Shown here piece by piece: positions 17,457-26,275 of a stretch of DNA of 64,000 nucleotides. The stretch covers positions 1 to 64,000 of the forward strand of contig CAMWFH010000011.1 in NCBI GenBank assembly GCA_947173485.1, written 5' to 3'. The stretch is from an uncultured Clostridia bacterium (GTDB taxonomy: Bacteria > Bacillota > Clostridia > Oscillospirales > Oscillospiraceae). The notes beneath the pieces were generated by a model. The model was not told where the DNA came from. It saw only the letters and a program-made list of their open reading frames with translations, and did no database searches. The position numbers were made by a program, and so were the translations under genes. Positions within the stretch are counted from its first letter, which is position 1. Every line of letters starts with the position of its first letter.

Positions 17457-17987
17457 ATGAGTTTGAATCACATCGTCATCATGGGCCGCCTGGTCCGTGA
17501 CCCCGAGCTCCGCCGGACCCAGAACGGCACGGCGGTGACCACCTTCACTCTGGCGGTGGACCGGGATTTCAAGTCCAAGACCACTGGGGAGAAGGAGACG
17601 GATTTCATCGATGTGGTGGCCTGGCGCGCCACGGCGGAGTTCGTCTGCAACTACTTCACCAAGGGCCGCATGGCCATCGCCGAGGGCCGTCTCCAGCTCC
17701 GTGACTGGAAGGACAAGGACGGCAACAACCGCCGGGCCGCTGAGGTGGTGGCGGACAACGTCTACTTTGGCGACAGCAAGCGGGACGGCGCTCCCGCCGG
17801 CGGCGGCGAAGGGCCATCCTATGCCAGCGCCCCCGGCGCCGGTAGTTACGGCGCCTCTGGCGGCTACGGCGCGCCCCTCTCCAGCGGATATCCACCCCCG
17901 CCCCAGAGCGGCGGCGCTCCCGGCGGCTATAGCGCCGGCGGCTTTGTCGAGCTGGACGACGAGCAGGAGGGCGACCTGCCCTTCTGA
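17457..17987 (+). CDS. ssb: Single-stranded DNA-binding protein
   Basis: 176 residues. An N-terminal OB fold (MSLNHIVIMGRLVRDPELRR, FTLAVDRDF, FIDVVAWRATAEFVCNYFTK) is followed by a Gly/Tyr/Pro-rich flexible linker (about 118-163) and the acidic tip DDEQEGDLPF, which recruits repair and replication proteins. It lies between rpsF and rpsR as usual. Confidence 0.97.
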   Translation: MSLNHIVIMGRLVRDPELRRTQNGTAVTTFTLAVDRDFKSKTTGEKETDFIDVVAWRATAEFVCNYFTKGRMAIAEGRLQLRDWKDKDGNNRRAAEVVADNVYFGDSKRDGAPAGGGEGPSYASAPGAGSYGASGGYGAPLSSGYPPPPQSGGAPGGYSAGGFVELDDEQEGDLPF

Positions 17988-18018
17988 GCTGATATGGAAA
18001 TAAAGGAGGAACTGCTCC

Positions 18019-18279
18019 ATGGCTATGGAACGTGAAAACAACACCAGCCGGCCGGCCCGTCCGATGAACCGGAAGCGGAAGAAGGTCTGCCAGTTCTGCG
18101 TGGATAAGTGCGAGCATATCGATTACAAGGATTCGGCCAAGCTGCGCCGCTTCCTCTCCGAGCGCTCCAAGATCCTGCCCCGGCGCACCACCGGTACCTG
18201 CGCCATGCACCAGCGGCAGCTGACCGAGGCCATCAAGCGGGCCCGTCAGATCGCCCTGCTGCCCTTCGTGACCGAGTAA
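18019..18279 (+). CDS. rpsR: 30S ribosomal protein bS18
   Basis: 86 residues. The conserved core reads [20 protein letters not shown], then [19 protein letters not shown] and [20 protein letters not shown]. The four cysteines (CxxC...C...C) match zinc-type bS18. Good AAAGGAGG site upstream; terminator immediately downstream. Confidence 0.97.
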   Translation: MAMERENNTSRPARPMNRKRKKVCQFCVDKCEHIDYKDSAKLRRFLSERSKILPRRTTGTCAMHQRQLTEAIKRARQIALLPFVTE

Positions 18280-18292
18280 AGCGGACGCTTTC

Positions 18293-18330
18293 GCCCGGAC
18301 CTCCCGCGGGAGGTCCGGGCATTATTTTTT
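18293..18330 (+). terminator. Rho-independent terminator of the rpsF operon
   Basis: A perfect 28-bp palindrome (arms GCCCGGACCTCCCG and its complement) runs straight into ATTATTTTTT. The run of T lies on the plus strand. Confidence 0.9.
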
Positions 18331-18344
18331 CTATCCCATTCTTT

Positions 18345-19643
18345 CTATTTCCGGCCCAAGATCGCGTCCAGCAGGTCGTAGCCGTCCTGCTCCACCAGGG
18401 TCACCGGCACCTGGAGGGCGGCCTCCACATCGGCGACCCGAAGATCGTCTAGGAACACGTCCCCGCCGTGGCGGAGCATATTCACCGGCAGGAGCAGCCG
18501 CTCCCCCAGGTCCCGTCCCCGGAGCTGGGCGATCAGGTCCTGGCCCGTCAGCAGGCCGGCCACGTCGATGGTGGGGCCGAAGAAGTCGTTGCGGACGGCG
18601 ATCACCTGGCCCTGGACCCCTAGGGCCTCCTGGGCCTGGTCCGCCAGGTCCTGAAGGAAGGGCTGGGCGCTGACGCCGGTGGCGATAGTGTAAGGCGATG
18701 CCTGGACGGGTCCCTCCTCCGCGGCCAGGCCGCTGCCGAACTCCTCGATCAGGCTGCGGAGCATCCCCACGCCGTTCTCCATCTGGACGTACTCCTCGTA
18801 ATACGCCTCCTCCGGCAGGGGCCGGCCCGCCCGGATATACAGCTCGTCGGAGCAGAAGAACTGCCGGGAGCCGGACCAGGACAGGCAGCGCTCACCGAAG
18901 GCGTCCACCAGGTCGATGATGGCAGCGGCGGTCTCCCGGTCAACCGGGCGGAGACGGGGGAGGCCCTCCCGGAATTTGGTCAGGCCCACCGGCACCACGG
19001 AGCAGCTGTGGAACCCCATGGCCACCATGTCCTCCATGGTCCTTTGCAGCTGCGCCCCGTCGTTGTAGCCGGGGCAGACCACAATCTGCCCGTTCATCTC
19101 GATGCCCGCCGCCCCAAAGGTCCGCATGGCCTCCAGGCTGGTCCCGCCGGCCTTGTTGCCCAGGAGAAGGGAACGGAGGCGGGGGTCCGTGGCGTGGACG
19201 GAGATGTTGATCGGGCTGATGCGCAGGTCCACGATCCGCTGGATCTCCCGGGGGTCTAGGTTGGTGAGGGTGATATAGTTGCCCATCAGAAAGCTAAGAC
19301 GGGCGTCGTCGTCCTTAAAGTACAGGGTGTCCCGGCAGCCGGGGGCCATTTGGTCCACGAAGCAGAACAGGCAGTGGTTGCTGCAGGGCCGGGGGGCATC
19401 CATCAGATAGGTCTCGAAGTTCAGCCCCAGGTCCTCCCCCGCCGGCTTTTGCACCACCAGGGACCGCTGGACGCCCGCCGGGTCCTCCAGCACCAGGGTG
19501 GGGTCTTGGTCGTAGCCGAAAAAGCGGTAGTCCAGCACATCGGCGATCGGGTGACCGCCGATGGAGATGAGCCGCTCCCCTGCCCGGACGCCGGCCCGGG
19601 CCGCCGGGGACCGGCGGTCGATAGACGTGATAACAGTGCTCAT
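18345..19643 (-). CDS. DUF512 family protein with PDZ domain and radical-SAM-like cysteine motif
   Basis: 432 residues from the ATG at 19643. The N-terminal PDZ-like segment (STVITSIDRRSPAARAGVRA) is followed by CSNHCLFCFVDQMAPG with cysteines 87, 91 and 94 in a CxxxCxxC arrangement typical of [4Fe-4S] radical SAM enzymes. The DUF512 domain makes up the C-terminal half (SGSRQFFCSDELYIRAGRPL onward). The family is widespread in Clostridia and uncharacterised. An overlapping pair of divergent promoters separates it from the racemase gene. Confidence 0.92.
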   Translation of the reverse strand: MSTVITSIDRRSPAARAGVRAGERLISIGGHPIADVLDYRFFGYDQDPTLVLEDPAGVQRSLVVQKPAGEDLGLNFETYLMDAPRPCSNHCLFCFVDQMAPGCRDTLYFKDDDARLSFLMGNYITLTNLDPREIQRIVDLRISPINISVHATDPRLRSLLLGNKAGGTSLEAMRTFGAAGIEMNGQIVVCPGYNDGAQLQRTMEDMVAMGFHSCSVVPVGLTKFREGLPRLRPVDRETAAAIIDLVDAFGERCLSWSGSRQFFCSDELYIRAGRPLPEEAYYEEYVQMENGVGMLRSLIEEFGSGLAAEEGPVQASPYTIATGVSAQPFLQDLADQAQEALGVQGQVIAVRNDFFGPTIDVAGLLTGQDLIAQLRGRDLGERLLLPVNMLRHGGDVFLDDLRVADVEAALQVPVTLVEQDGYDLLDAILGRK

Positions 19644-19689
19644 AGCGCCTCCTGCCGCTGGGCCTCTCTGCGGGCCCGGCGTTTTCCTT

Positions 19690-19740
19690 ATGGTAGCAGA
19701 AACCGGCCCCTTTGACAAGGGGGCCGAGCCGTGGTATCCT
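19690..19740. promoter_or_regulatory. Overlapping divergent promoters between DUF512 and racemase genes
   Basis: Plus strand: TTGACA (19712-19717), 17-bp spacer, TATCCT (19735-19740) for the racemase. Minus strand: TTGTCA (19718-19713), 17-bp spacer, TACCAT (19695-19690) for DUF512. The two -35 boxes share five base pairs, so the promoters probably exclude each other. Confidence 0.5.
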
Positions 19741-19773
19741 TTTTCCATCAAACACCAAAGGGAGGATGTTTCC

Positions 19774-20478
19774 ATGAACATCATTGGACTGCTGGGCGGC
19801 ATGAGCTGGGAGAGCACCGTGACCTACTACCAGGTCATCAACCGCCGGGTGCAGGAGGCCCTGGGCGGGCTCCACTCCGCCCGCTGCCTGCTGCACAGTG
19901 TGGATTTCCACGAGATCGAGGCCTGTCAGGCCGCGGGGGAGTGGGAGCGGAGCGGGGAGATCCTGGGCCGGGCCGCCCAGGGGCTGGAGCGGGCCGGAGC
20001 GGGGCTGCTGGTGATCTGCACCAACACCATGCACAAGGTGGCCCCCCAGATCCAGGGGATGATCCACATCCCCCTGCTCCACATCGCCGACGTGACCGCC
20101 CGCGCCATCCGGGCGGCGGGGCTGGAGCGCGTCGCCCTGCTGGGCACCCGGTACACCATGGAGCAGGACTTCTACCGGGTCCCCCTGGAGCAGGCGGGGC
20201 TGACGGTGCTGACCCCGCCGGCGGAGCAGCGGGCGGAGGTGGACCGGGTCATCTTCCGGGAGCTGTGCCTGGGGACGCTGCGGCCGGAGAGCAAGGCCTA
20301 TTTCTTAGAGGCCATCCGGGGCCTGGGGGAGCGGGGAGCCCAGGGGGTCATTTTGGGCTGCACGGAGATCGGGCTGCTGGTGGAGCAGGCGGACACGCCC
20401 CTCCCCGTCTTTGATACGACCCTGCTCCACGCCGCCGCTGCCGCCGACTGGAGCATGGGAAAGATGACCAGATTTTGA
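19774..20478 (+). CDS. Aspartate/glutamate racemase family protein
   Basis: 234 residues, usual for this family, begun at the ATG after GGGAGGATG. It has GLLGGMSWEST at the N-terminus and the two catalytic cysteines in VICTNTMHK (C82) and LGCTEIG (C196). Such cofactor-independent racemases interconvert L and D amino acids, usually aspartate. No neighbour narrows the substrate. Confidence 0.93.
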   Translation: MNIIGLLGGMSWESTVTYYQVINRRVQEALGGLHSARCLLHSVDFHEIEACQAAGEWERSGEILGRAAQGLERAGAGLLVICTNTMHKVAPQIQGMIHIPLLHIADVTARAIRAAGLERVALLGTRYTMEQDFYRVPLEQAGLTVLTPPAEQRAEVDRVIFRELCLGTLRPESKAYFLEAIRGLGERGAQGVILGCTEIGLLVEQADTPLPVFDTTLLHAAAAADWSMGKMTRF

Positions 20479-20523
20479 AAAGAAACGCAGAATCGTCCAG
20501 TAGAGATCTGTTCCAAAATTTTG

Positions 20524-20553
20524 TATACTATCATCAGCATCTGCCACAGATGC
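20524..20553 (+). promoter_or_regulatory. Putative -10 box and inverted repeat before the ABC binding-protein gene
   Basis: TATACT at 20524-20529 has no good -35, so an activator may be needed. Just downstream, GCATCTG (20537-20543) and CAGATGC (20547-20553) form a perfect 7-bp inverted repeat with a CCA centre in the untranslated leader. It could be an operator or small hairpin. Confidence 0.4.
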
Positions 20554-20600
20554 ACCGGAAGTTTTGGACAGATCGATGAAAGCAAAAAGGAGGAACTACT

Positions 20601-22028
20601 GTGACGAGAAAACGTTTACTGGCTCTGACCCTGGCGCTGGCGATGATGGCCACCCTGCTGGCCGGCTGCGGCGGCGACCCCAAGCAGCCCAGCGACCCCG
20701 CGCCGCCCTCCAGCGGACAGCAGACGCCCAACACCCCCAACGATACCCCCACCCCGCCCGCAGACAACACCGCCAACTTGACGGCGGTGCAGAAGATCAT
20801 CGCCGAGGCCGAGGGCATGACCATGGAGGAGCTGGCCAAGAAGGCCATCGAGGAATCCAACGGCGCCACCTTCTACGGCGTGGGCAACTCCAGCCGGGGC
20901 AAGAGCGCCCTGCCCCTGTTCATCGAGTACTTACAGACCATCGACCCCAGCTACACCCTGAACTATGACTGGCAGCAGCCCAAGAACAACAAGATCTTCG
21001 ACCAGCTCACCGCCGACTCCCTGAAGGACACCGGCACCTACGCCATGACCCTGATCCAGGACGGCAACCAGATCGAGAGCAAGATGGTCCAGACCGGCAT
21101 CCTGGATACCTACATCCCCAAGGAGTGGGCCGATGCCAACGGCGTCAGCGCCAGCAGCTACACCGGCTACCTGGCCCTCCAGACCCTGAACAAGGTGTTC
21201 ATGTACAACAACACCGGCTCCAAGTCCTATGACAACTGCTGGGACTTCGTGGCCGAGGGCGAGCACGGGCTCTACATGGACATCGACTCCGAGATCGTGG
21301 GCAAGAACTTCCTGTATATGCTCACCGAGGACAAGTACGCCGGCTGGATGAAGGAGGCCTTCGATGCCCTCAGCGCTGACGAGCAGGCCTACTTCCAGCC
21401 CACCATCACCGCCATGAAGAGCGAGGCCGAGGACCTGGGGCTGGGCGCCAACGGCGCTTACGCCCTGGCGTGGATCAAGCTCTGGGTGGAGAGCTACAAC
21501 GCCCAGACCGACGACGGCCCCATCTGCAATACCCTGGTGGCCAAGTCCGCCCGTGACCAGTTCGGCCTGCTGGTGTACTCCAAGCTCCGCAGCGTGGAGG
21601 AGTCCGCCGAGGTCTCCGTGAACAACATCAACGTGGCGGCCTATGATGACGGCTACACCGGCATCGGCGGCTATGGCTACTGCCACTACCTCTTCGTCAC
21701 CGACAACTCCCCCCTGCCCTGGACCGCCTGCGCCTTCATCGCCTACATGACCTGCACCGTGGACGGCTTCTCCGCCTGGGGCAAGGACATGGGCGGCTAC
21801 TCCTCCAACCCCGCTGTGGCCGCTGAGAACGAGGCCACCTACCACCACCAGACCGGCGGCATGGCCGAGGATGGCACCACCGTGGCCTTCGCCGCCAAGA
21901 ACGACGCCGGCTACGACTGGTGGACCACCGACGGCAAGCTGGTCCTGGAGGATCCGACCTACTGCGCCAGCGTGGCCTTCACTGTGGGCAGCTGGATCGA
22001 GATGCTGGATAAGTACAGCGCCGGCTGA
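20601..22028 (+). CDS. ABC transporter substrate-binding lipoprotein
   Basis: 475 residues from a GTG preceded by AAAGGAGGAAC. The lipoprotein signal MTRKRLLALTLALAMMATLLAGCG ends in the LAGC lipobox, then a Pro/Thr-rich spacer (about 27-60) and a binding domain of about 410 residues. Its gene is followed by a double-permease and ATPase of the iron/thiamine/phosphonate-like importer type, so it belongs to that class. Extracellular ligand unknown; the abundance of aromatic residues near the end (NDAGYDWWTTDGK) may form part of the site. Confidence 0.88.
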   Translation: MTRKRLLALTLALAMMATLLAGCGGDPKQPSDPAPPSSGQQTPNTPNDTPTPPADNTANLTAVQKIIAEAEGMTMEELAKKAIEESNGATFYGVGNSSRGKSALPLFIEYLQTIDPSYTLNYDWQQPKNNKIFDQLTADSLKDTGTYAMTLIQDGNQIESKMVQTGILDTYIPKEWADANGVSASSYTGYLALQTLNKVFMYNNTGSKSYDNCWDFVAEGEHGLYMDIDSEIVGKNFLYMLTEDKYAGWMKEAFDALSADEQAYFQPTITAMKSEAEDLGLGANGAYALAWIKLWVESYNAQTDDGPICNTLVAKSARDQFGLLVYSKLRSVEESAEVSVNNINVAAYDDGYTGIGGYGYCHYLFVTDNSPLPWTACAFIAYMTCTVDGFSAWGKDMGGYSSNPAVAAENEATYHHQTGGMAEDGTTVAFAAKNDAGYDWWTTDGKLVLEDPTYCASVAFTVGSWIEMLDKYSAG

Positions 22029-22050
22029 GCTTTCCCCCAGCGAACGACAG

Positions 22051-22080
22051 AGAGGTCCGGCTTTCGCCGGGCCTCTTTCT
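22051..22080 (+). terminator. Hairpin between binding protein and rest of the ABC operon
   Basis: GAGGTCCGGC, loop TTTC, GCCGGGCCTC pair over 10 bp, followed by TTTCT. The weak T run suggests partial read-through, a common way to make more binding protein than permease. Confidence 0.65.
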
Positions 22081-22109
22081 CAAAAAGACCGCAGAGAAGG
22101 AGGGGCGCC

Positions 22110-22736
22110 ATGGTCAAGCAAGTGATCTTTGATGTGGGCAATGTGCTGATGGGGTTCCATACCCGGGAGCTGACGGCCCGGTTCGCGCCGGATCCGGCGG
22201 ATGCCGCCTTCCTCCACCAGGAGATCTTCCTCCACCCGGACTGGCCCCGGCTGGACCGGGGCGAGGAGGAAGCTGTCGTGGTGGAGGCGATGCTGGGGCA
22301 TATCCCGGATCGGCTCCGGGAGGCGGCGGGGGCCCTGCTGGCCGTCTGGGACGAGGCGCTGGTCCCCATCGGGGAGACCAACGCCCTGGCGGCGGACCTG
22401 GCGGAGCTGGGGGTGCCGCTGTACATCCTCTCCAACACGCCGAAGCGGTTCTACCAGTTCCGGGAGCGCATCCCGGCCTGGCCGCTGATGCGGGGAGCGG
22501 TGCTGTCCTGTGAGGAGCGGCTGCTCAAGCCGGACCTGGCCATCTACCGCCGCCTGCTGGACCGGTTCGGCCTGCTGGCGGGGGACAGCTTTTTCATCGA
22601 CGATTCCTACACGAACATAGAGGCCGCCAGGTGGTGCGGGATGCAGGGACATTTCTACCGGAACGATGCCGCCGCCCTGCGCCATGCCCTGCGCAGGGCG
22701 GGCATACCGCTGCCGGAGGAAGGAGAGAGAGCATGA
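22110..22736 (+). CDS. HAD-superfamily hydrolase (YihX-like, subfamily IA)
   Basis: 208 residues. Motif I is IFDVGNVLMGF, the FDxGNV variant seen in YihX-type sugar phosphatases; motif II is ILSNTPKRF; motif III is in ERLLKPDLAIY; motif IV is FFIDDSYTNIEAA. It overlaps the permease start by ATGA and so is translationally coupled to the importer. It may dephosphorylate the imported compound, which would then be a phosphate ester; this is inference. Confidence 0.9.
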   Translation: MVKQVIFDVGNVLMGFHTRELTARFAPDPADAAFLHQEIFLHPDWPRLDRGEEEAVVVEAMLGHIPDRLREAAGALLAVWDEALVPIGETNALAADLAELGVPLYILSNTPKRFYQFRERIPAWPLMRGAVLSCEERLLKPDLAIYRRLLDRFGLLAGDSFFIDDSYTNIEAARWCGMQGHFYRNDAAALRHALRRAGIPLPEEGERA

Positions 22737-24538
22737 ACCAGTCTGCCATTTGGAGGAACCGGGTGCGGACCTACTTCTCCAAGCCCCACAATGTGATCCT
22801 GGCCCTGATGGGCGTGGTGCTGACCGTGACCACCGTGGCGCCCATCATCGCGATCCTGGAGGACACCATCAAGATCCATCCGGGCACCATCGACCAGAAC
22901 CTGACCGGCCGGGTGTCCGGCTATACCCTGGTCAACTACATCGACCTGTTCACCGGGAAGATGGCCAAGGCCAACCTGTGGACGCCCTTGCTGAACACCG
23001 TCTACCTGGCGGTGGGCACCTGCCTGGTGGCGATCCTCTTTGGCGGCGTCTTTGCCTTTTTGATCACCCGGACCAACTTGGCCTGGCGGGGCTACCTCAG
23101 CTCCATCTTCATCTTCCCCTACATCATGCCCCAGTGGACCCTGGCGGTGGTGTGGCAGAACCTGTTCAACTCCAACGCTGTCACCGGGACCTCCAACGGC
23201 CTGCTGGCCGCCCTGACGGGGATCGAGATGCCCATGTGGTGGTGCAAGGGGCTGTTCCCCAGTCTGGTGGTGCTGGGGCTCCACTACGCCCCCTTCGCCT
23301 ATATCCTGATCGGCGGCATCTTCCGCAATATGGACGCCAACCTGGAGGAGGCCGCCACCATCTTGGACACCCCCAAGTGGAAGATCATGTGCCGGGTGAC
23401 CCTGCCTATGGTCAAGCCGGCGATCCTGTCCACGATCCTGCTGGTGTTCGGCTCCGCCATGGGCTCCTACCCGGTGCCCCACTACTTAGGGCTCACCACT
23501 CTCTCCACCAAGTACATCTCCATGAACTCCAACCGGACCGGCGAGGCCAGCATCCTGGCGATCATCATGATGATCTTCGGCGTGGCGATCATGCTGATGA
23601 ACCAGGTGAGCCTGCGCAGCCGGAAGAGCTACACCACCGTCACCGGCAAGTCCGGCCAGATCTCCAAGATCGACTTGGGGCGGGCGGGGAAGTATGTCAT
23701 CGCCCTGGCCCTGGTGGTGCTGACCTTCTTCACCAGCATCTTCCCCATCGTCTCCTTCGCCTTTGAGACCTTCCTGCCCAATCCCGGAGACTACTCCTTC
23801 CTCTACACCGGCGATACCAGCCACCTGACCACCAAGTGGTGGACCACCAGCGAGAACGTGTCGGAGAACGGGCTCTACGGCCAGATGGGCATCCTCCACA
23901 ACGATATGATCTGGCGGGCCTTCAAGGGGACGATCCTGGTCAGCGTGGCCTGCGCCCTGATCGCCGGCACCATCGGCACCCTGATCGGCTACGCCGTGGC
24001 CAAGAGCCGGCGAAGTAAGTGGGCCAACTACGTCAACTCCGTGGCCTTCCTGCCCTACCTGATGCCCTCCATCTCCGTGGGCGTGGCCTTCTTCATCCTG
24101 TTCTCCAATAAGTACATCAACCTGTTCAACACCTATACCCTGCTGATCATCGTGGGCACGGTGAAGTATATCCCCTTCGCCAGCCGCAGCTCCCTCAACT
24201 CCATGCTCCAGCTCTCCGGCGAGATCGAGGAGGCCGCGATCATCCAGGATATCCCCTGGGTGAAGCGGATGACCCATATCATCATCCCCATCCAGAAGTC
24301 CTCCATCATCAGCGGCTACCTGCTGCCCTTCATGACCTGCCTCCGGGAGCTGAGCCTGTTCATGCTGCTCTGTATGCAGGGCTTCATCCTCTCCACCACC
24401 TTGGACTACTTCGATGAGATGGGCCTCTACGCCTTCTCCAGCGGTATCAATCTGATCCTGATCGTGACCATCCTGATCTGCAATACCCTTGTGAACAAAG
24501 TGACCGGCGCCAGTCTGGATAAAGGAATAGGAGGTTGA
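22733..24538 (+). CDS. ABC importer permease, two fused membrane domains (FbpB type)
   Basis: 601 residues from an ATG overlapping the HAD stop. Two BPD_transp_1 halves, each with about six membrane helices and an EAA loop: NLEEAATILDTPKWKIMCRV (about 202) and EIEEAAIIQDIPWVKRMTHI (about 500). Fused permeases of this type occur in ferric iron, thiamine and 2-aminoethylphosphonate importers. The ATPase gene follows directly. Confidence 0.92.
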   Translation: MNQSAIWRNRVRTYFSKPHNVILALMGVVLTVTTVAPIIAILEDTIKIHPGTIDQNLTGRVSGYTLVNYIDLFTGKMAKANLWTPLLNTVYLAVGTCLVAILFGGVFAFLITRTNLAWRGYLSSIFIFPYIMPQWTLAVVWQNLFNSNAVTGTSNGLLAALTGIEMPMWWCKGLFPSLVVLGLHYAPFAYILIGGIFRNMDANLEEAATILDTPKWKIMCRVTLPMVKPAILSTILLVFGSAMGSYPVPHYLGLTTLSTKYISMNSNRTGEASILAIIMMIFGVAIMLMNQVSLRSRKSYTTVTGKSGQISKIDLGRAGKYVIALALVVLTFFTSIFPIVSFAFETFLPNPGDYSFLYTGDTSHLTTKWWTTSENVSENGLYGQMGILHNDMIWRAFKGTILVSVACALIAGTIGTLIGYAVAKSRRSKWANYVNSVAFLPYLMPSISVGVAFFILFSNKYINLFNTYTLLIIVGTVKYIPFASRSSLNSMLQLSGEIEEAAIIQDIPWVKRMTHIIIPIQKSSIISGYLLPFMTCLRELSLFMLLCMQGFILSTTLDYFDEMGLYAFSSGINLILIVTILICNTLVNKVTGASLDKGIGG

Positions 24539-24543
24539 CCCAT

Positions 24544-26181
24544 ATGCCAAAGATCGAACTGACCCATGTGACCAAGCGGTGGGATAAATTCTACGCGGTG
24601 GATGATCTGGATCTGGTCATCGACGATAATGCCTTCGTGACCCTCTTGGGCCCCTCCGGCTGCGGCAAGACCACCACCCTGCGGATGATCGCCGGTCTGG
24701 AGACCCCCACCTCCGGCCGGATCACCATCGGCGACAAGGTGGTCTACGACAGCCAGCAGGGCATCAACGTGCCCCCCAACAAGCGGAAGGTGGGCTTCCT
24801 CTTCCAGAACTACGCCCTGTGGCCCAATATGACGGTCTATCAGAACATCTCCTTCGGCCTGACCAACGTCAAGGAGGAGCTGCCCAAGATCGACATGGAG
24901 GCCCGCCGGGCCGCGGCGCTGCTGCGGGCCCTCCAGAGGCCGGACGACGTGGTCAGGACCATCCAGGAGTGCGTGGACAAGAAGGGCAAGCTGGACGTGA
25001 ACAAGGCCCACATCCGCCTGATCGACCGCTACGAGATCTCCCTCCAGGGGGCCAAGACGCTGATGGGGTGCAAGCTCCATGAGTCCATGGAGCCGGCCAC
25101 CGTGGCCCAGGCCAAGGCCGCCGAGCTGGAGAAGGTCCTCCAGACCGCCCGGGAGCGGTGCCAGGCGGAGGGGTGTACCTTCAGTGAGGACTACACCTAT
25201 TTGAGGGACGGCAAGCCGGTGACCTCCGTCCGCAAGCTGAGCCAGGAGGAGATCGACCTCTCCGTCCGGCGGGTGGCCCGGATCGTGAAGATCGGGATGT
25301 TCATGGACCGGTATCCGGCGGAGCTGTCCGGCGGCCAGCAGCAGCGGGTGGCCATCGCCCGGACCCTGGCCCCGGAGCCCAGTGTGCTATTCATGGACGA
25401 GCCCCTTTCCAACCTGGACGCCAAGCTGCGCCTGGAGATGCGCTCGGAGCTCCAGCGGCTCCACCTGGAGACCGGGTCCACCTTCGTCTACGTCACCCAC
25501 GACCAGATGGAGGCCATGACCCTGGCCACCAAGATCTGCCTGATCGACAACGGCGTTTTGCAGCAGTATGACGCGCCCCTGGATGTGTATAACAAGCCCA
25601 ACAACCTGTTCGTGGCGGACTTCGTGGGCAACCCGGCCATCAACTTCATCGAGGGCAAGGCCCGGCAGGAGGGGGACAAGGTGGTCCTGTCGGCCATGGA
25701 CGGCCTCCGGCTCACCTTCCGCCCCAATGCCCCCCTGGATCTGAAGGAGTGGTTCGCCAAGGCCGACGCGGACGATGCCGCCCGCCGTGAGGCGGAGGCC
25801 AAGCGGGCCAGCCAGAAGGGCAGCGTGGAGAAGGGGAACAAGGACACCGTGTTCCGCTGCCGGATCGCCAAGGTCAACGAGGACGAGGAGGACGAGAGCG
25901 AGCCCACCGAGGAGGATCTGGTCCTGGGGGTCCGGCCGGAGTTTTTGGAGCTCCGGGAGGACGGCGGCCTGGAGGGAGAGATCTACTCCGCCATGCCCAC
26001 CGGCATGGAGACCACGGTCAAGGTCCGCATCGGGGACTACCTGCTCACCGGCGTGGTGTTCGGCGGCGTCCTCTACCCCCTGGGGCAGAAGGTCCGCCTG
26101 GGGTTCCGGGGGGATGGGATCGTCCTATTCAGCCGGAAGAACGGACGGCTGATCGCCCAGGGGCGCCTGGACGTGGAGTAA
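24544..26181 (+). CDS. ABC importer ATP-binding protein with a large insertion in the helical subdomain
   Basis: 545 residues. Walker A is GPSGCGKTT (36-44), Q-loop glutamine 88 (FLFQNYALWP), signature LSGGQQQR (261-268), Walker B VLFMDEP (281-287), D-loop SNLDA and H-loop in YVTHDQ. In ordinary FbpC/PotA-type ATPases about 50 residues separate Q-loop from signature; here it is about 173. The extra 115 or so residues (about 112-230) are charged and helical, with two cysteine-containing stretches. A TOBE-like C-terminal domain is also enlarged by an acidic/basic linker (about 403-455). The ATG at 24544 is chosen over the in-frame TTG at 24535, which touches the GGAGG. Confidence 0.92.
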   Translation: MPKIELTHVTKRWDKFYAVDDLDLVIDDNAFVTLLGPSGCGKTTTLRMIAGLETPTSGRITIGDKVVYDSQQGINVPPNKRKVGFLFQNYALWPNMTVYQNISFGLTNVKEELPKIDMEARRAAALLRALQRPDDVVRTIQECVDKKGKLDVNKAHIRLIDRYEISLQGAKTLMGCKLHESMEPATVAQAKAAELEKVLQTARERCQAEGCTFSEDYTYLRDGKPVTSVRKLSQEEIDLSVRRVARIVKIGMFMDRYPAELSGGQQQRVAIARTLAPEPSVLFMDEPLSNLDAKLRLEMRSELQRLHLETGSTFVYVTHDQMEAMTLATKICLIDNGVLQQYDAPLDVYNKPNNLFVADFVGNPAINFIEGKARQEGDKVVLSAMDGLRLTFRPNAPLDLKEWFAKADADDAARREAEAKRASQKGSVEKGNKDTVFRCRIAKVNEDEEDESEPTEEDLVLGVRPEFLELREDGGLEGEIYSAMPTGMETTVKVRIGDYLLTGVVFGGVLYPLGQKVRLGFRGDGIVLFSRKNGRLIAQGRLDVE

Positions 26182-26214
26182 AGCGAGGATATCGCGCACA
26201 GGGAAACAGACCAG

Positions 26215-26255
26215 AAAAAGAGCCTGGGACCTCGGGAAGGAGGTCCCAGGCTCTT
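26215..26255 (-). terminator. Terminator of the minus-strand UgpC gene, also facing the plus-strand importer
   Basis: A perfect 16-bp stem (arms 26218-26233 and 26240-26255, loop GGGAAG). On the minus strand it runs into TTTTT (26219-26215). On the plus strand the T run is poor, so it is stronger for the minus-strand gene. Confidence 0.85.
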
Positions 26256-26275
26256 GGCGTCTGGAGGGCGGGACA

